From positions 10,732,985 through 10,796,984 of the forward strand of contig CM065329.1 in NCBI GenBank assembly GCA_033032175.1: DNA of 64,000 nucleotides. Reading direction: 5' to 3'. Made by a program: the position numbers and the translations under genes. Source of the stretch: Saturnia japonica (lineage: Eukaryota > Arthropoda > Insecta > Lepidoptera > Saturniidae). Positions 34,201 through 46,009 of the stretch are shown here, one piece after another (position 1 is the stretch's first letter; each line of letters begins with the position of its first letter). Below the pieces are notes generated by a model. The model was not told where the DNA came from and searched no databases. It was given only the letters and a program-made list of their open reading frames with translations.

Positions 34201-35459
34201 AGACAATAAGTTCATACACCCTGTCAAACAGGTTTTACTTTCAAAAGGTTATTATAAGGTGGATCATTATGTGTATGATAAGGATTTCTGGAAGTTAATA
34301 AACATAATTGTATGTAAAAAAAAGAAGATAAACCCGATCGAGTTTTTTTGCCAATTTTCCTCGATGACTGGGATATTTTTCGAAACGGTAGAAGTGTTTT
34401 GAAGTTCATAAGTGCCTTCTGAGGGCCTAAATTGAATAAAGAATTTTTTGATTTTGATTTTTGAATCCACCCAAGTAGAGAAAAATCTCCAAAGAAATTT
34501 CTCTGTGTCCTACTTCTCTTGAACCGGATCTTTCGATGTAGATAATGTGATAGCGTGCTCGGACATCGTGCCAGCTAAACGTGGGTTCTAATTCAGCAAA
34601 AATTCTGAGCTTTCGGTGTAGGAAAACATCGTGATTAAACCATACAATGATGTTAGGGTGTTTTGTATAGTCCGTCCGGTTCAGCCAATAGCTATAAGAG
34701 CCAGTTTCCAGTTAAATATCAGTTAAGATTAAGGCTACATCGCTAAAGGCCACTAAAAAAAATACAATTTAATTGTATTCCCGTACTTTTGCAATGCAAA
34801 TAATATGTTTAAATTATACACGGTTATTTGTTGAATAACCTGGCAACACCATTCCAATCATCAAGAGCAAAGGCTATCGTTAGAACAGATTTAGTTAGAT
34901 GTTACAATATTTATGATGTTTATTTATAGATTCTCATTGAAGTGATATTACACGTCGGTTAATCCCAAAGCTCCGTTTTGTTAATATCGTAAGTTAGTGA
35001 ATCATAATCCACATGGTAGTTGATTATATATTTGTGTCGATAGATCTGATATCAAACAAGCTTACTAGCAAGTCTACTATAATACATTTTTGATATTTAT
35101 ATACTGTCTTATTACGTTTATTATATTCAACAACTTGGTACCTATTTATTAAATTAAAAAAAGTCCATCGATTCACGTAGAAATATAGGTCAGAATATTC
35201 AATTTTATTTCAGTAGTGTCTAAGTCTCAACACCAGTGTTAATCAAATTCACTAAGTAAGTAAGTAAGTCCAATCCGGCCAATCACAAACAGTACTGTGG
35301 AGTGTCATGGCTGCCATTGCTGTCTCTAGCTCATGATATTTGAATTTTGCGCTCAAGAGTTCAAAAATAGCAGAAAAGAAGCCTATGATAAAAACTAATG
35401 AAAAACTTAAGAAAGTGCAACATGTTTTTTTTTTTCAATTAACCTAAATCGTGATAGTT
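34201..35459. other. Mixed repeat debris, no gene
   Basis: Near 34325-34440 the stretch aacccgatcgagttt...gaagttcataagtgccttct recurs at 39248-39345, showing another short repeat. At 34560-34680 there is a diverged family 2 SINE on the plus strand. The rest is unassigned. Confidence 0.4.
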
Positions 35460-35790
35460 CTTCTTCTTCCTAACTTGGCAACCGGTCCTCTTTAATGAAG
35501 ACTATTACTGCCATTATCAAGTGAATTATATTGTCATGTGTTATGACGATTCAGTATCCTAACAAGATGGTAGTTCCCTTGTTAGAACTTTCTAGGAAGT
35601 TTTTGTGGAATCCCGGAATGAATGCTTTCAGCTTATATTTATAATCTACCTCACTTATGCACAAAAACTAAACTATATCACGCAAAACTCCACCAATATT
35701 ACATAATATAGGGTCAAAAACCTAAGTAAATGAATTAAAAATAAAAACCACAACATGTCACTTCAAGATCCCGCCAAAAACTCCATCTTG
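35460..35790 (+). repeat. R1 interspersed repeat, near complete
   Basis: From cttcttcttcctaacttggc to cccgccaaaaactcc; one of the best-preserved copies and useful as a family reference. Confidence 0.85.
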
Positions 35791-35979
35791 ATAGTTATCA
35801 AACATGCCAAATTCTACGTAGTTTTTAATCTTTTTTTTACGTAGTCTCGCCCTCGGTATCCATTACGAAAGTTTAAAAACTGATACCAACTCTTTATATT
35901 AAAATAATTAGCTGTAAAGCAATAACGTCATTTTCTCAAAAGTAGTTTATCTGTGACTTAGGAGTATTTGAAATGCATT

Positions 35980-36200
35980 CATAAACAATGAGTATTATCT
36001 ACATCACTTGCTGTCACTTTTCGTTGAGTAACATTGTCAATATTTTGGAGGGTCTAAGTTCAATGGCACTGGTCGAATTAGGATTCGCTTTATTAATTTA
36101 TTTCATTTAATATATTAGTAACAGATATTATAGCACTCCTCCATATAAACTTTAACCATGCCAAATCTCAGTTTTCCGTGCACGCAATACGCTTAAAAGG
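35980..36200 (+). repeat. Third, diverged copy of the intronic segment at 15540-15800
   Basis: Shares ttgctgtcacttttcgttgag-like and ggtctaagttcaatggca blocks and the cgtgcacgcaatacgctt end, with roughly 15% differences by eye. It lacks the neighbouring exon. Confidence 0.7.
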
Positions 36201-36596
36201 GTTTGCTAAAGGTCACACTTCTACCGCTTGTTAACTGCACTTATGTTAAACACATTTACAGTACTTAGCAAGGCAAAGTGACGACATTGTGTCTGATAGT
36301 AAGCAAAATACAATACAAAAACAACGACGATAAAATAGTCTATATAATACAGATATTTTTCTTCAAAGCTGACTGGCAGTTCTAGATATTAGCTCATTCA
36401 AACAAACAAACAAAATCTTAAACTTTACGATGTTAATTAATAGTACGTATAGAAGTTTATCAGGAAATTTTGATAAAAATACATGTAAAGACCAGCCTTG
36501 TGGCGCTGTGGTAATATGCCGAGAGGTCGTTTACTCGATCCTCGCATATGACTTACATTTGTCAGTTGCATGGCTGGGTGTTGAATGTCTACACAT
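36201..36596. other. No gene; tRNA-like stretch
   Basis: Near 36500-36560 the stretch tggcgctgtggtaatatgcc followed by actcgatcctcgcat is tRNA-like, probably a SINE fragment. The rest is unassigned. Confidence 0.4.
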
Positions 36597-37780
36597 ACGA
36601 GGTGTGTCCCAAAAGTATCCGACCTGTAACGGCTGTAACAATAACTTCGCGCCAAAACGTCCGGAAGTACGAACGTAACAAGTGACCCTTCACGAAGCCA
36701 TCGGTTACCATGGCAACCGACGAGGTTTGTTATTTCGAACGCAGCGTGTCTTTACGTACCTTGTCAATTTCGCGTTCGTCGGATTTAGCCATCGAAATGA
36801 TGCAATAGGCCTTTGAAGATGCTTGTATGGGCAAAACTCAAATATAAGAGTAGTACAAGCGATTAAAAAACGGTCGCACGAGTGTTGATAGCGATCCGCA
36901 TTGTGGCCGACCTACGAGCGCAATAACACCGAAAAATGTCGAGCCTGTGCAACTCGCGAATGCGCATTATCGTCGTTTGACTATGCGCGAGATAGAAGAT
37001 GATCTCAGGATTCCGAAAACTTGCGAAATTCATTCAAAAATTGTTCACAGTAGAGCAGAAAAGGCTTCGCTTCGAAATCGCAGGACAAATCGGAAATGGT
37101 TATTGATGTTAGAAAGGGCTCCGGAAGATTAATACCGGTGATGAATCCTGGTTTCACGTTACGACCCCGAAACGAAACAACAATCCTAAAAATGGAAGCT
37201 TTCATCTGAGCCACGAACGAAGAAAGCACGTCAGAGTCGGAGCAACGAAGTCCATGTTAATCGTTTTTTTCGATTTCGAAGGTGTCGTGCATCACGAATA
37301 TACACCAAGAGATCAGATAATCAACAAAGAATTTTACCGCGATGTTTTGAGAAGATTGCGTGACGCGGTGAGAAGGTAACGGCACCATTTTTGGGCGAGC
37401 AGCGACTAGCTTCTCCACCATAATAACGCGCCAACGCATTCATCCAACCTCGTGCAACAATTTTTAGCGAAACACAATATTAAACAACTCCTTCAGCCTC
37501 CTTACAGTCCTGACATAGTCCCCCTCGGCTTTTAGCTGTTCCTAAAATTAAAAATGCCGCTCAAAGGACACCGGTTTCACGACAGAGAGACTGTGACGCG
37601 TGCACTCATGGCCATTTCGAAAACCGATTACCAGAACTGCATCAGGATCTGGAAGCACCGATGAGAGCGTCTTATTCCATCGAAGGGGGACTACTTCGAA
37701 GGATATCATGGGCCGGATGACGAAAAATAATGCCAGTGTGAAATTACATATAGAGAACGGATACTTTTGGGATACGGAAC
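36597..37780 (+). mobile_element. Degenerate mariner-like element
   Basis: The ends are inverted: the left reads GGTGTGTCCCAAAAGTATCC and the right, on the reverse strand, CGTATCCCAAAAGTATCC. The length of about 1.18 kb fits a mariner. It holds a dead transposase. Confidence 0.8.
36710..37700 (+). pseudogene. mariner-like transposase pseudogene
   Basis: Starting near an ATG (MATDEV...), broken reading gives GRPTSAITPKNVEPVQLAN and RRLTMREIEDDLRIPKT (helix-turn-helix part), then HHNNAPTHSSNLVQQFL and LLQPPYSPDIVP. The second catalytic Asp is Asn (HHNN for HHDN), the third Asp block reads LGF-stop, and there are several stops and frameshifts. It is inactive. Confidence 0.85.
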
Positions 37781-38570
37781 GGGTTAGGCAGAGACCACGT
37801 CCTTCCACTTGCTACGATCCCGGTAAACATCTTTCGCTTCTTCAATATTCACCAATCTTTTCATGCATGCTCGTCGGTTTAGAGTTCTCTTGACCTGACC
37901 TTTCTTCAGAACGTCCCCGATTTGATGGATTAGGTCTTCATTCACACTTCCTCATAATTTTTTTTATTCATTCTTCTTTCATACATCCTCTATATGTGTG
38001 AATTTATACATATATATAAATTACCTATGCATGTATATCGGATGTTTAATTACCATAATACAAGCTTTTCATTGGTTTGGAATTAAATGAACGTGTTTGA
38101 AATTGTGTCCCCATATAATATTATATTTAAAAGTAAAGATTTTATTAATATATATTAACAACGTCATAAGAACGATAATAATAATATAAGTGCATTGTTA
38201 TAATGAGTAAGAAATTTCAGCATAATATTTTCTTTTTCAATTCTGCGTGGGTTCACACTTCGAGATAATTTACAACGTTCTGAGTGAAATACGTTTCGTA
38301 TAGAAGAAATAATAAACACGACGTCTTGTTTTAGTGTATATTCGGGGATTAGTCGATGAATTATTATTATGCTTGTAGTGTTTTATTATCACGGTATAAT
38401 CATTATGAGGTAAGCAGACATTTAATAGAAGTAGGGCACAGAAAATAGCTTTGGAAACTTTAACTACTTGGGTCAGCTTGAATAGTGAAATAGTTCTTTA
38501 GCGGAAGTGAGGAACAGAGAGTAAAGTTCCTCATCCGCCATAGAAAAGGGAGGATTCCTCCGACCAGACG
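37781..38570. other. Repeat fragment then AT-rich DNA
   Basis: 37780-37930 (gcagagaccacgtccttcca...) has the look of a LINE 3' end and adjoins the mariner directly. 37940-38570 is AT-rich with nothing recognised. Confidence 0.35.
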
Positions 38571-38894
38571 AATGTTATGTCTGGCGGGCAGCTACCCAAC
38601 GGTTGTAGTCGGGTTCTTGTATATATACTCAGTTGTTGAGTTAATTTGTATAGCGCGATGTAGGATGCGTCGTATGTGGCTCGATAGATGTCGCTATGTA
38701 TCACTATGTAGATGCGTCAGTTGTGGCGAGAGATGTCGCTACAGTTCCATCCATACAGAAGATCGCAGCCTAGTAACCTTGTGTTGTGTTCCTGTGGTGA
38801 ATAGGGTTTCCAGAGCAACTTAGGGTGGGGGGTTCAAGGTTATTACAAGCGTCCATAGGCTACGATAACCGTTTATCTTCAGGCGCTTGCTTTT
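38571..38894. other. LTR-like stretch and a family E fragment
   Basis: 38560-38830 is GC-richer and could be an LTR fragment, but there is no partner. 38835-38895 is a reversed piece of family E (caagcgtccataggctacg). Confidence 0.35.
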
Positions 38895-39130
38895 TTTACC
38901 CGACTGCCGAAAACGGAGAGTTATGTTTTTCGAGCGTATGTAAGTCTATTTCTTTGGCACGCTCTGTAGCCTAAACGGCTGGATGGATTTTATCATACGA
39001 GGTGTCGTTAGGTTCGTCTTAATTGTGAGAGTGACATAGACTATGTAATATTTAAGTACGATGTCTGGGAATAAAATAAAAATCAAAAATATAAAAAAAA
39101 AATTTTTTTATGTTGCAGTTGGGATTTTTG
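38895..39130 (+). repeat. Repeat family D
   Basis: Contains tgtctgggaataaaataaaa and ggctggatggattttatcat, and matches 47540-47700 and the reverse of 48000-48420. Confidence 0.6.
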
Positions 39131-40184
39131 TTTTCTGTCTCATTATGTGAATGATAGTGATGTCTGGAAGTAACGCCCTCTCTGTGCATTAACTAAATTA
39201 TTTTTATTGTATTGAATATATTAACACTTGTACACTTGGAAAAAAGGATAAACCCGATCGAGTTTCTTACCGGTTCTTCTCGACTTCGGATATTTTCCGA
39301 ACCGGCAGTAGTGTTTTGACGTTCATACATGCCTTCCTATGGACTAAATTGAATATTTTTTTTTTTTTTTTTTTAAGAACGGTCTCTGAAGGCATAAGAG
39401 ATTCCGGCACCGATAAATGTTTAAATGCGATTTTATTTAAGGGCATTATGTGCTGGCTGGTGAGTGATCAGTTCGATACATATCGCAAGCTTGACCATAT
39501 TGTATTATGATTCTAAACATATCTAACATACCTAAGTAACTTTAACACAAAGAATGATAAACAATCACAGAACATAGTTCACCAATTACAATGTATTTTA
39601 CAGTTTAATGAAAATCTTTAGAATGATTTTCGTTTTTGTAGTAAGTACATGGATTAATGGATTATTTGGTTCATTCAGTCACGAACGATATAATCCAGTT
39701 TTTGTTAAGAAAACTGGTTTTACCTGTTTCCATTAACTGTTTCATTTTCTGTTTTCTCGAACTGGTTCACATATCTTGTATTGTCCATTAGTAGGAGAAG
39801 CAACATTACTAATAGGTAGGTACGTATGTTTGCCACCTTAGTTGAGTAAAAAAACGCTTAGTAATTTGATTCATGCAAAAAAAAAGTGTCCTCGACGGAA
39901 GTTCTATTTGTAACAGATAATAAAATTTTTGTCATAAAATTTGTCTCTTGACGTGGCATAACGTTTTTAAGAGGTGCGCGATGCGCGTATAATTTTTTTT
40001 AAAATAAAAAATATTATTTGTCAACCTTTCATCGAGAGAGATAGTCGTAAAGCTAAATTTACAAGTAAGATTTTTATATATAATTTAATAAAGATATTTC
40101 TTTATCATCTTCTAATTTAATGGCGACGAGTGTTTAAACACGATTACGCCAATGTTACGTGGATACAGTATCTTTGTAATCTTC
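39131..40184. other. No gene recognised
   Basis: Includes a T-run at 39355-39375 and a short repeat (39248-39345) shared with 34325-34440. A minus-strand stretch near 39735-39830 has splice-like ends but I do not trust it. Confidence 0.35.
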
Positions 40185-40625
40185 ATAATTCAAATAATAA
40201 TTTTAATAAGATGGTGGATCTCTTGTTTAAAATTATTCAAGGAGTTTTTGTGGCAATTTAAAATACATCATCATCATCATCATCATTTCAGCCGCAGGAC
40301 GTCCACTGCTGAACATAGGCCTCCCCCATAGATCTCCAGAGCGACTGATCTTGTGCGGCCTGCACCCAACGGCGCCCAGCGACCTTTATTATGTCGTCTT
40401 TCCATCTAGTGGGGGGCCGTCCTACGCTGCGCTTTCCGGTGCGTGGTCTCCACTCGAAAACCTATCTGCCCTTTTTTCTTTTTTAATATACATATTCCTA
40501 GCTATTATTTACAATGCACTTGTGCACAATAATTAAACTATATTAAGATAAATATAGGGACAAACAATACAAAATTAATAAAAAACCAAACATGACAGTT
40601 CGAGGTCCCGCCAAAAACTCCATTG
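40185..40625 (+). repeat. R1 repeat split by an RTE LINE tail
   Basis: The R1 halves are about 40185-40265 (taagatggtggatctcttg...) and 40540-40625 (...cgaggtcccgccaaaaactc). The piece between is an RTE insertion. Confidence 0.65.
40266..40463 (-). pseudogene. RTE-clade LINE ORF C-terminus with (ATG)n tail
   Basis: The minus strand reads VFEWRPRTGKRSVGRPPTRW, then KDDIIKVAGRRWVQAAQDQ, then LWRSMGEAYVQQWTSCG and a stop at 40288-40290, followed by an (ATG)n tail. The GRPPTRW and AYVQQWTS blocks are characteristic of the C-terminal end of insect RTE elements. The fragment is 5'-truncated, as usual for LINE insertions. Confidence 0.85.
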
Positions 40626-40640
40626 GTATCAATCAGTCCG

Positions 40641-40830
40641 GATTTCACTTTACGGATAGGGAATAAGTCAGACTTTGGAACCCTTGCGCGCTTGTTGCTC
40701 ACGCTTTCGCGGCTGAGTGTCTAAAGCGTTCGCCCCCAAGCCCGGTAAAGCTGTTAAAGCCATCAGCGGCTCTGCTTTTGCATAGGGTCCCTCAGGCTAA
40801 CAGGAAGGTCAGATCGAAAAAAAAAAATTT
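40641..40830 (+). repeat. A-tailed SINE
   Basis: The segment from ttacggatagggaataag, through cgctttcgcggctgagtg and cccaagcccggtaaagctg, to a poly-A run recurs in part at 44693-44850. Confidence 0.55.
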
Positions 40831-41429
40831 AACTCAAAAATGGCTTAGTTGATTATTATGAAATATTGTATACAGGAAGTTTGACAATTGAAATACTTGA
40901 GATGACATAACACTTTTAGAAATTGTAAAAAAAACATTCTTAATCGATTCCTTAATTGATAATACGATTTGTTTGTAATACTTTTAGAAATCGTAACAAA
41001 ACTATCCAGAAAAATTAAATTTTCTCTCATTTCCAATCTATTTACATGACATTTTATCAACCCAAGACGAATTTCCGTTAATTTTTGTTAAATTTAACCG
41101 AAGTTTGCTATCTACTTAAAAACTGAGTGCTGACAAAGTCAAAATACAAATGCTACAATAGTTTGTAATGTAGAAGAAATAAAGTGATGAATCAGTTTCA
41201 CAGTTATGCAGATAAATTATAGACAAATCCTGGGATTTAAAATATAATAATATTCTAACCAGGTGCCCAATCAAATGAAGAAAAAAGACAAGTCCTCACT
41301 AACCTAATGAAAAGTGAAACATAAGAACACAACAAATACATGTATATATATATATAGTTCATATAGGTCCACAACATTTACATATTTTTTTTAAACGTTT
41401 ACCTCACATAATTTTAAGTGACAATATGA
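40831..41429. other. AT-rich, nothing recognised
   Basis: No repeat or exon supported. Confidence 0.4.
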
Positions 41430-41662
41430 CCGAAGATGATGACATGCTAAGCCCAGAGGGGAACTGGCTTTTAAGTGCAGTTACTGTGAAACACATAAAG
41501 GTGTTTGGCGACAGATTTTCAACTTGAGGGTGGTAGCTCCACCATGCTATGGTTTCATCACGAGGTTTTCTATCACCGAAAGCTCAGACTCTTTGCAGGA
41601 ATTTGAACTCACGTCGATCGAGGTGATGTCCGTAAACGGTACTAACTGAGCCATCATTGAAT
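41430..41662 (-). repeat. tRNA-derived SINE, family 2
   Basis: Diverged copy of 172-400, sharing tgctatggtttcatcacga and the tRNA-like head at its right end. Confidence 0.6.
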
Positions 41663-41739
41663 CGTCATTAATATACTTTTTCTAATTTTTCTAAAATGTA
41701 AGGTAAAGGTTATACGAATCATATTTTTAACTTACTTCA

Positions 41740-41890
41740 TAAAAAGATGGGAGGTTATTCAATTCCATTGTATTTTTTTTAATTCTTTTTTTGTTGGATA
41801 GGGGACACCTCAAGGGTGGTCCCAATTTAATTTCATTTGCATTGGACCTTCAACTTCGAACTTCGAAGATAGACCAGGGAACTCTTCAAA
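41740..41890 (+). repeat. Repeat family D fragment
   Basis: The stretch tcaagggtggtcccaattta and the following ggaccttcaac match the reverse strand of 48285-48370. Confidence 0.5.
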
Positions 41891-42001
41891 AACATTGAAG
41901 TTGAGGACACAAATTCACACACGGCCATTTAATTCCAAACTAAGCAAAGCTTGTATTATGGTAACTAAACAGCTGATATACATACATACAAAGTCAGTCA
42001 T

Positions 42002-42066
42002 AGACGGGGATCGAACCCGCGACCTCTCGGCTCAATAGTAGCGTTTACTTCCACTGAACCATGAGG
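42002..42066 (-). repeat. tRNA-like SINE head
   Basis: The minus strand shows atggttcagtggaagtaaa (A-box) and gcgggttcgatccccgtc (B-box). It lacks a convincing cloverleaf with paired acceptor ends, so I call it SINE-derived. Confidence 0.5.
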
Positions 42067-42145
42067 AGTGTTGGTTTTCTTTTTATTAAACATCGTCTTG
42101 TTTAGTAAATACTTGTTATTGTGGTTTTTATTATATAAGGTCCTT

Positions 42146-43183
42146 ACATATGAAATTGGCGTTTTGTACGGAAGGAATATAAAGTTTTTTTTTTTTTTTG
42201 TATAATATATTTAATTAATCAAAGTATGCAAAGTTGTTATCTATGCACTTTTGCCATCTCATAGGTAGTTCATTGATCCCTTTACTAAAAAAAACCATGG
42301 GGGCGAGAATCAATAAACTCTTTGAAGGCGGTCTGGACTGCCGCATCGGAGTTGAATTTTTTTCCATGTAAGAATCTGTTGGAGAAAGGTCCGAGGAATA
42401 CGGTGGATGTCGCAGACATTCCAATGGTAGCTCATCTAACTTAGTGGTTGTTTGTTGTGCAGTATGTGGTCTTGCGTTGTCGTGAAGCAGCAGTGGCCTA
42501 GAGCGATTGACCTATCTCGGTTGTTTAGCAGCTAGTTCTTCCTTCATGGTTTGCAGTTGCTGACAATATATATCTGCCGTAATCGTTTGGCCAGATTTTA
42601 GAAAGCCGTAGTGAATGACACCGGCGCTAGTCTACCAAACACTTACAAGTAACTTTTTCTGAGTCAATTTTTGTTTCAATTCAATTCATGAGGTACCCAT
42701 CGTTTAAGTTTTACTTTCCCGATTTGCTTCAAGCCTGCATCTATCTCTAAAGTGCTTTGTGATGGATCCGCGTCCACAATAGCCTTTAATTCTTCATTTT
42801 CCACTTTGGTCTCCGGTCGTCCACGGGGTTGGTTCTGAAGGTCGAAATTTCCAGAACGAAAACGTTGAAACCCAAACCGTACCGTGCTTTCTTTTGCGAC
42901 ACCAGCGCCGTACACATCATTAATCCTTCGAGCTGTTTCTGCAGCACTGGTGCCACGGTAGAACTCGTACTCGTAAATATACCGATATTTCATGTTTTCC
43001 ATTGTGCGGTAATAAGGGACGCCCAAGAAAAAAATAATGAGGAAAAACAAATGAATGACTGTTTTCAAAACACAAATGTACCAGCTAAATGAATTTATAA
43101 ATTAGATTTTTGAATTCTTAACCAAAGAGGAGATATTTCAGATCAAAGTGGTCAGTACGACAAAACGCTAATTTCATAATTTA
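42146..43183 (-). mobile_element. mariner element with internal deletion
   Basis: Inverted ends: TATGAAATTGGCGTTTTGT at the left and, on the reverse strand of the right end, TATGAAATTAGCGTTTTGTC. Length is about 1.04 kb, shorter than a normal 1.3-kb mariner. It carries a transposase remnant on the minus strand. Confidence 0.85.
42215..43002 (-). pseudogene. mariner (DD34D) transposase pseudogene
   Basis: The start is MENMKYRYIYEYEFYRGTSA, with the N-terminal helix-turn-helix (AAETARRINDVYG, FQRFRSGNFDLQNQPRGRP) intact, running to RWVPHELN. The part from there to about the middle, which should contain the first catalytic Asp, is deleted. Later pieces read LLHDNARPHTAQ and PPYSSDLSPTD, then a frameshift, ending at 42215. 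The ATG of MENMK is preferred over an upstream in-frame ATG. Confidence 0.85.
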
Positions 43184-44159
43184 TTGAAGTGAAACTTCTT
43201 TATCGACGTATGGGAGAAATTTTGTAGCAATCGTCACGTTTTTCGGTTACGCGCCATGTTGCTTTTTTTTATCAAAGTTTAGTATAGTGACGTAAATAAT
43301 ATAATGTAAAATATTATAATAATAACAACAATATATTAGTTTTGAAGTTTGGTTTGAAATAAGAATAACAATATATTAATTTGAAAGTGATAAAATAAAA
43401 AGACTTGTTTTCAAATTTAAGTGAATTTACAAGAAAAGTGAGAGTGATTATATATTTCGTTTTATAAATTCAACACGTACGAGCATGATTTTAATATTTA
43501 TTTGAGGTTAACCTCACTTTTTGATTGTAAGTATCAGTGAATGTATATAAATCTGTTAAAATTAGCAAGTATTAATAAATATGACTGTAAATCTAGTGAA
43601 CATTATTAATTCTAAAAACAATAAAAAATATAAATTAAATAATAATTTAAAAATAAAACAAAACACGATTAGAAAATAAAAATATGTATAGGTACGTACA
43701 TCTTTTTTAATTATTCGTTTTTAATGATTTATTTATTCTTTTTTAATTTTATAAAATCGTTGCATTTCTACAAGATTAACTGTCATCATATAATTGTATT
43801 ACTTTGAAAAGATAATTCCAATTATTTATTCATAACTTGTAAATATAATACAATAAATAAATAGCAATGATATTATAATAAGAACAATGATAAAATAAAT
43901 TACTCATTAATTGTATGCATGTCTATAAAAATTGTTTTTCTTAAGGCTTAAGCCTTATCTACCCCATTTTCGTGAAGTTGCAAATAGTAGAAAAATGATA
44001 TGTCGTAAAGAAGTTTCACTTCTTACCTGTGTACTCTGGTACACACACATTTTATTTATTTATTTATTATGGCTCAACAACAGAAACCAAACTAAAACAC
44101 AAAATACACATTAACAATAGTAACTTATAGAACGAAATTTGCTTTATTTGACCTAATAT
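43184..44159. other. Very AT-rich intergenic or intronic DNA
   Basis: No exon or TE domain recognised. A short block (gaagtgaaacttctttatcgac near 43185) recurs inverted near 44000-44020, probably from a dispersed repeat. Confidence 0.4.
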
Positions 44160-44440
44160 AACTACGGTGGTAAACAAGCGTACGGCCCGCCTGATGATAA
44201 GCGGTTACCGTAACCTATGAACCCTTGTAATACCGTTAATAACAATAGCGTGTTGCCGATTTTGAACCCCCTTCCTCGAGGAGCTCTGAAAACCCTAGTC
44301 TCCGCAGCAACAGAACATAAGGCTATTTGGGCGCAATCTTCTGTAGGATGGCGGTTTTCCACCAGTCGGACTGCCCCAAGTAAAGAGAAGTCTCGAAAGA
44401 AATTTCTCTATACATTACCTCTTTTTGAATCGCTTGTAGG
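44160..44440 (+). repeat. Repeat family E
   Basis: From ggtaaacaagcgtacggcc to aagaaatttctctatac; matches 51370-51630. Confidence 0.65.
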
Positions 44441-44486
44441 CTTCACTAATTACATTAATAGATAAAATATATACTTCTCGATTAAA

Positions 44487-44600
44487 GCTAATCTCTGAGC
44501 TGTTACTGAGGATTTCATAGAAACCCCAATAACACTTTGCTCGACCTGGGAATCGAACCATCGAGCATAACAGACGCGTGTAGAACTAGGCAGTTCTGAA
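44487..44600 (-). repeat. tRNA-derived SINE, family 1, partial
   Basis: Shares caataacactttgctcgacc and the B-box region (tgggaatcgaacc). Confidence 0.65.
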
Positions 44601-44692
44601 CTATCTAAAATACACCATTTTGTAAATTGTACCCGTGCGAAGATGGGACGGGTCGCTAGGATATATATACGTTTAGTTAGTTCGAATTTTAC

Positions 44693-44850
44693 GGATAGGG
44701 AATTAGTTAGAACGCGAATTATTTGCATGTACGACGACAGCCGAAGCCGAAGCCGAAGTTCGGCCACTTTGGCACCTTTGACCTTGAAGCCACGCTTTCG
44801 CGGTTGAGTGCCTTAAGCAGTCGCCCCCAAGCCCGCTGAAATAGTCATTG
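44693..44850 (+). repeat. A-tailed SINE fragment, truncated
   Basis: Contains ttacggatagggaattag and cacgctttcgcggttgagtg as at 40641-40830, plus a short (gccgaa)n run. Confidence 0.5.
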
Positions 44851-45223
44851 GTCAGTACGAAATATTTTATGGAAAAAATACTCCCAAAATTGTAAACGTT
44901 TGGTTACATTATAATTTCTGCTGAGGCTTTTTGAATTCAGACTTCATTTAACTAACAGACCGACTGACATATCAACGCACAGGCCAAAGGTACTGCGACT
45001 AGGACCGTGAAAATTTACACGCGGGATTCTTTTACACGAGGGGATGATTTTTGGAAATTCAACCCATGAAGTGGTGAAAAGAGGGGATAAAAATTAGTAT
45101 TCAGCATTTCAGTTAGAATGGGCCATAGAATCATTTAATGCGGTATAGGGATATAGGTCGACTATGAAGAGAGCAAGCCGCGAGAAAAGCGCTGGTAAGA
45201 AATACAAGAAATCCTTACAAGAA

Positions 45224-45720
45224 ACTAGCTGTGCCCGCGGCTTCGCTCACGTGGACTTCAGAATGATGTCGATCGGGCACACGCGCAAATATTGCTACCC
45301 CCCTCCCGGTATTGTGGATGATCCTTAGTGGTTAGACGTATGCTCTCGCTAAATTTTTTGTAGGTATTGTAAATGTCTACAGTTGTGTAGTACATTAAAT
45401 TGTTAAATCTTTTATGGTTTACTCAGCGTAAGTCATTTAAGCACCCGAATTGATCATGACCAGTTTTTTTTTTATTTGCACCGAGCCCTTTTTTTCTAAA
45501 ATAAAAGTTGCCTGAGCTACTCTCTATCTATCTACTATACTATACTGTCAGCTATCTGCCAGTGAAATTCCTGTAAAAATCGGTTCAAGCGTTTCGGAGA
45601 TTACCCGAAAAAAAACCAACAGACTGAGAGACAAAAATTTAAAAATGGTTTCTTGCTAAAGATATCATGTATACTTTCATATGCATCTAGTAAAACAGAC
45701 ACTTAAGTTTTATTTATTAT
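45224..45720 (-). repeat. Repeat family C
   Basis: Reverse copy: starts actagctgtgcccgcggctt and ends cagacacttaagttttatt. Confidence 0.75.
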
Positions 45721-45762
45721 AAGTGTAGATAAAGATTAGTAAGCTGTTAATTTGAAATGTAC

Positions 45763-45903
45763 CTTTCTTGTTGTCTTGACTTCAGCTGAATTATTTTCAT
45801 TTGTTTTATTGTCCGTCGTTTTCGCCATCCCTACGACACATAAATACAATAATAGAAACACTGCCGCCGGTAGTCTCAATGTGATTATTTTAATCGCCGC
45901 CAT
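45763..45903 (-). CDS. Candidate first coding exon encoding a signal peptide
   Basis: The minus-strand ATG at 45903 opens 47 codons: MAAIKIITLRLPAAVFLLLY, then LCVVGMA, then a polar stretch ending VKTTRK. The donor is AGAAAG/GTACAT, phase 0. The first 27 residues form a good secretory signal peptide. The next upstream-facing exon candidate of the unrecognised gene (33386-33524) begins in phase 0, so this could be its first exon across a 12-kb intron. It may instead start a different gene. The plus-strand 62-codon frame here is its shadow. Confidence 0.45.
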
Positions 45904-46009
45904 AATTAATAAATATTTTTATTTAAATTTACAATCGTAAATTAAATTTGTTCGTCTCTTGCCATTGTCACATGTAGAATTTAAAAAAAAATTACACAGG
46001 GTCTGTCAA

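Noticed and set aside
39735..39830. Possible minus-strand exon (MLLLLLMDNTRYVN...) with a CAG/GTAAAA donor
   Set aside because: The upstream part runs into a family E-like repeat and there is no phase partner; too weak to call.
44450..44767. 105-codon minus frame
   Set aside because: Composed of family 1 SINE and A-tailed SINE sequence, including a (gccgaa)n run.
45752..45940. 62-codon plus-strand ORF
   Set aside because: Better explained as the shadow of the minus-strand signal-peptide exon, which has a start codon, hydrophobic core and consensus donor.
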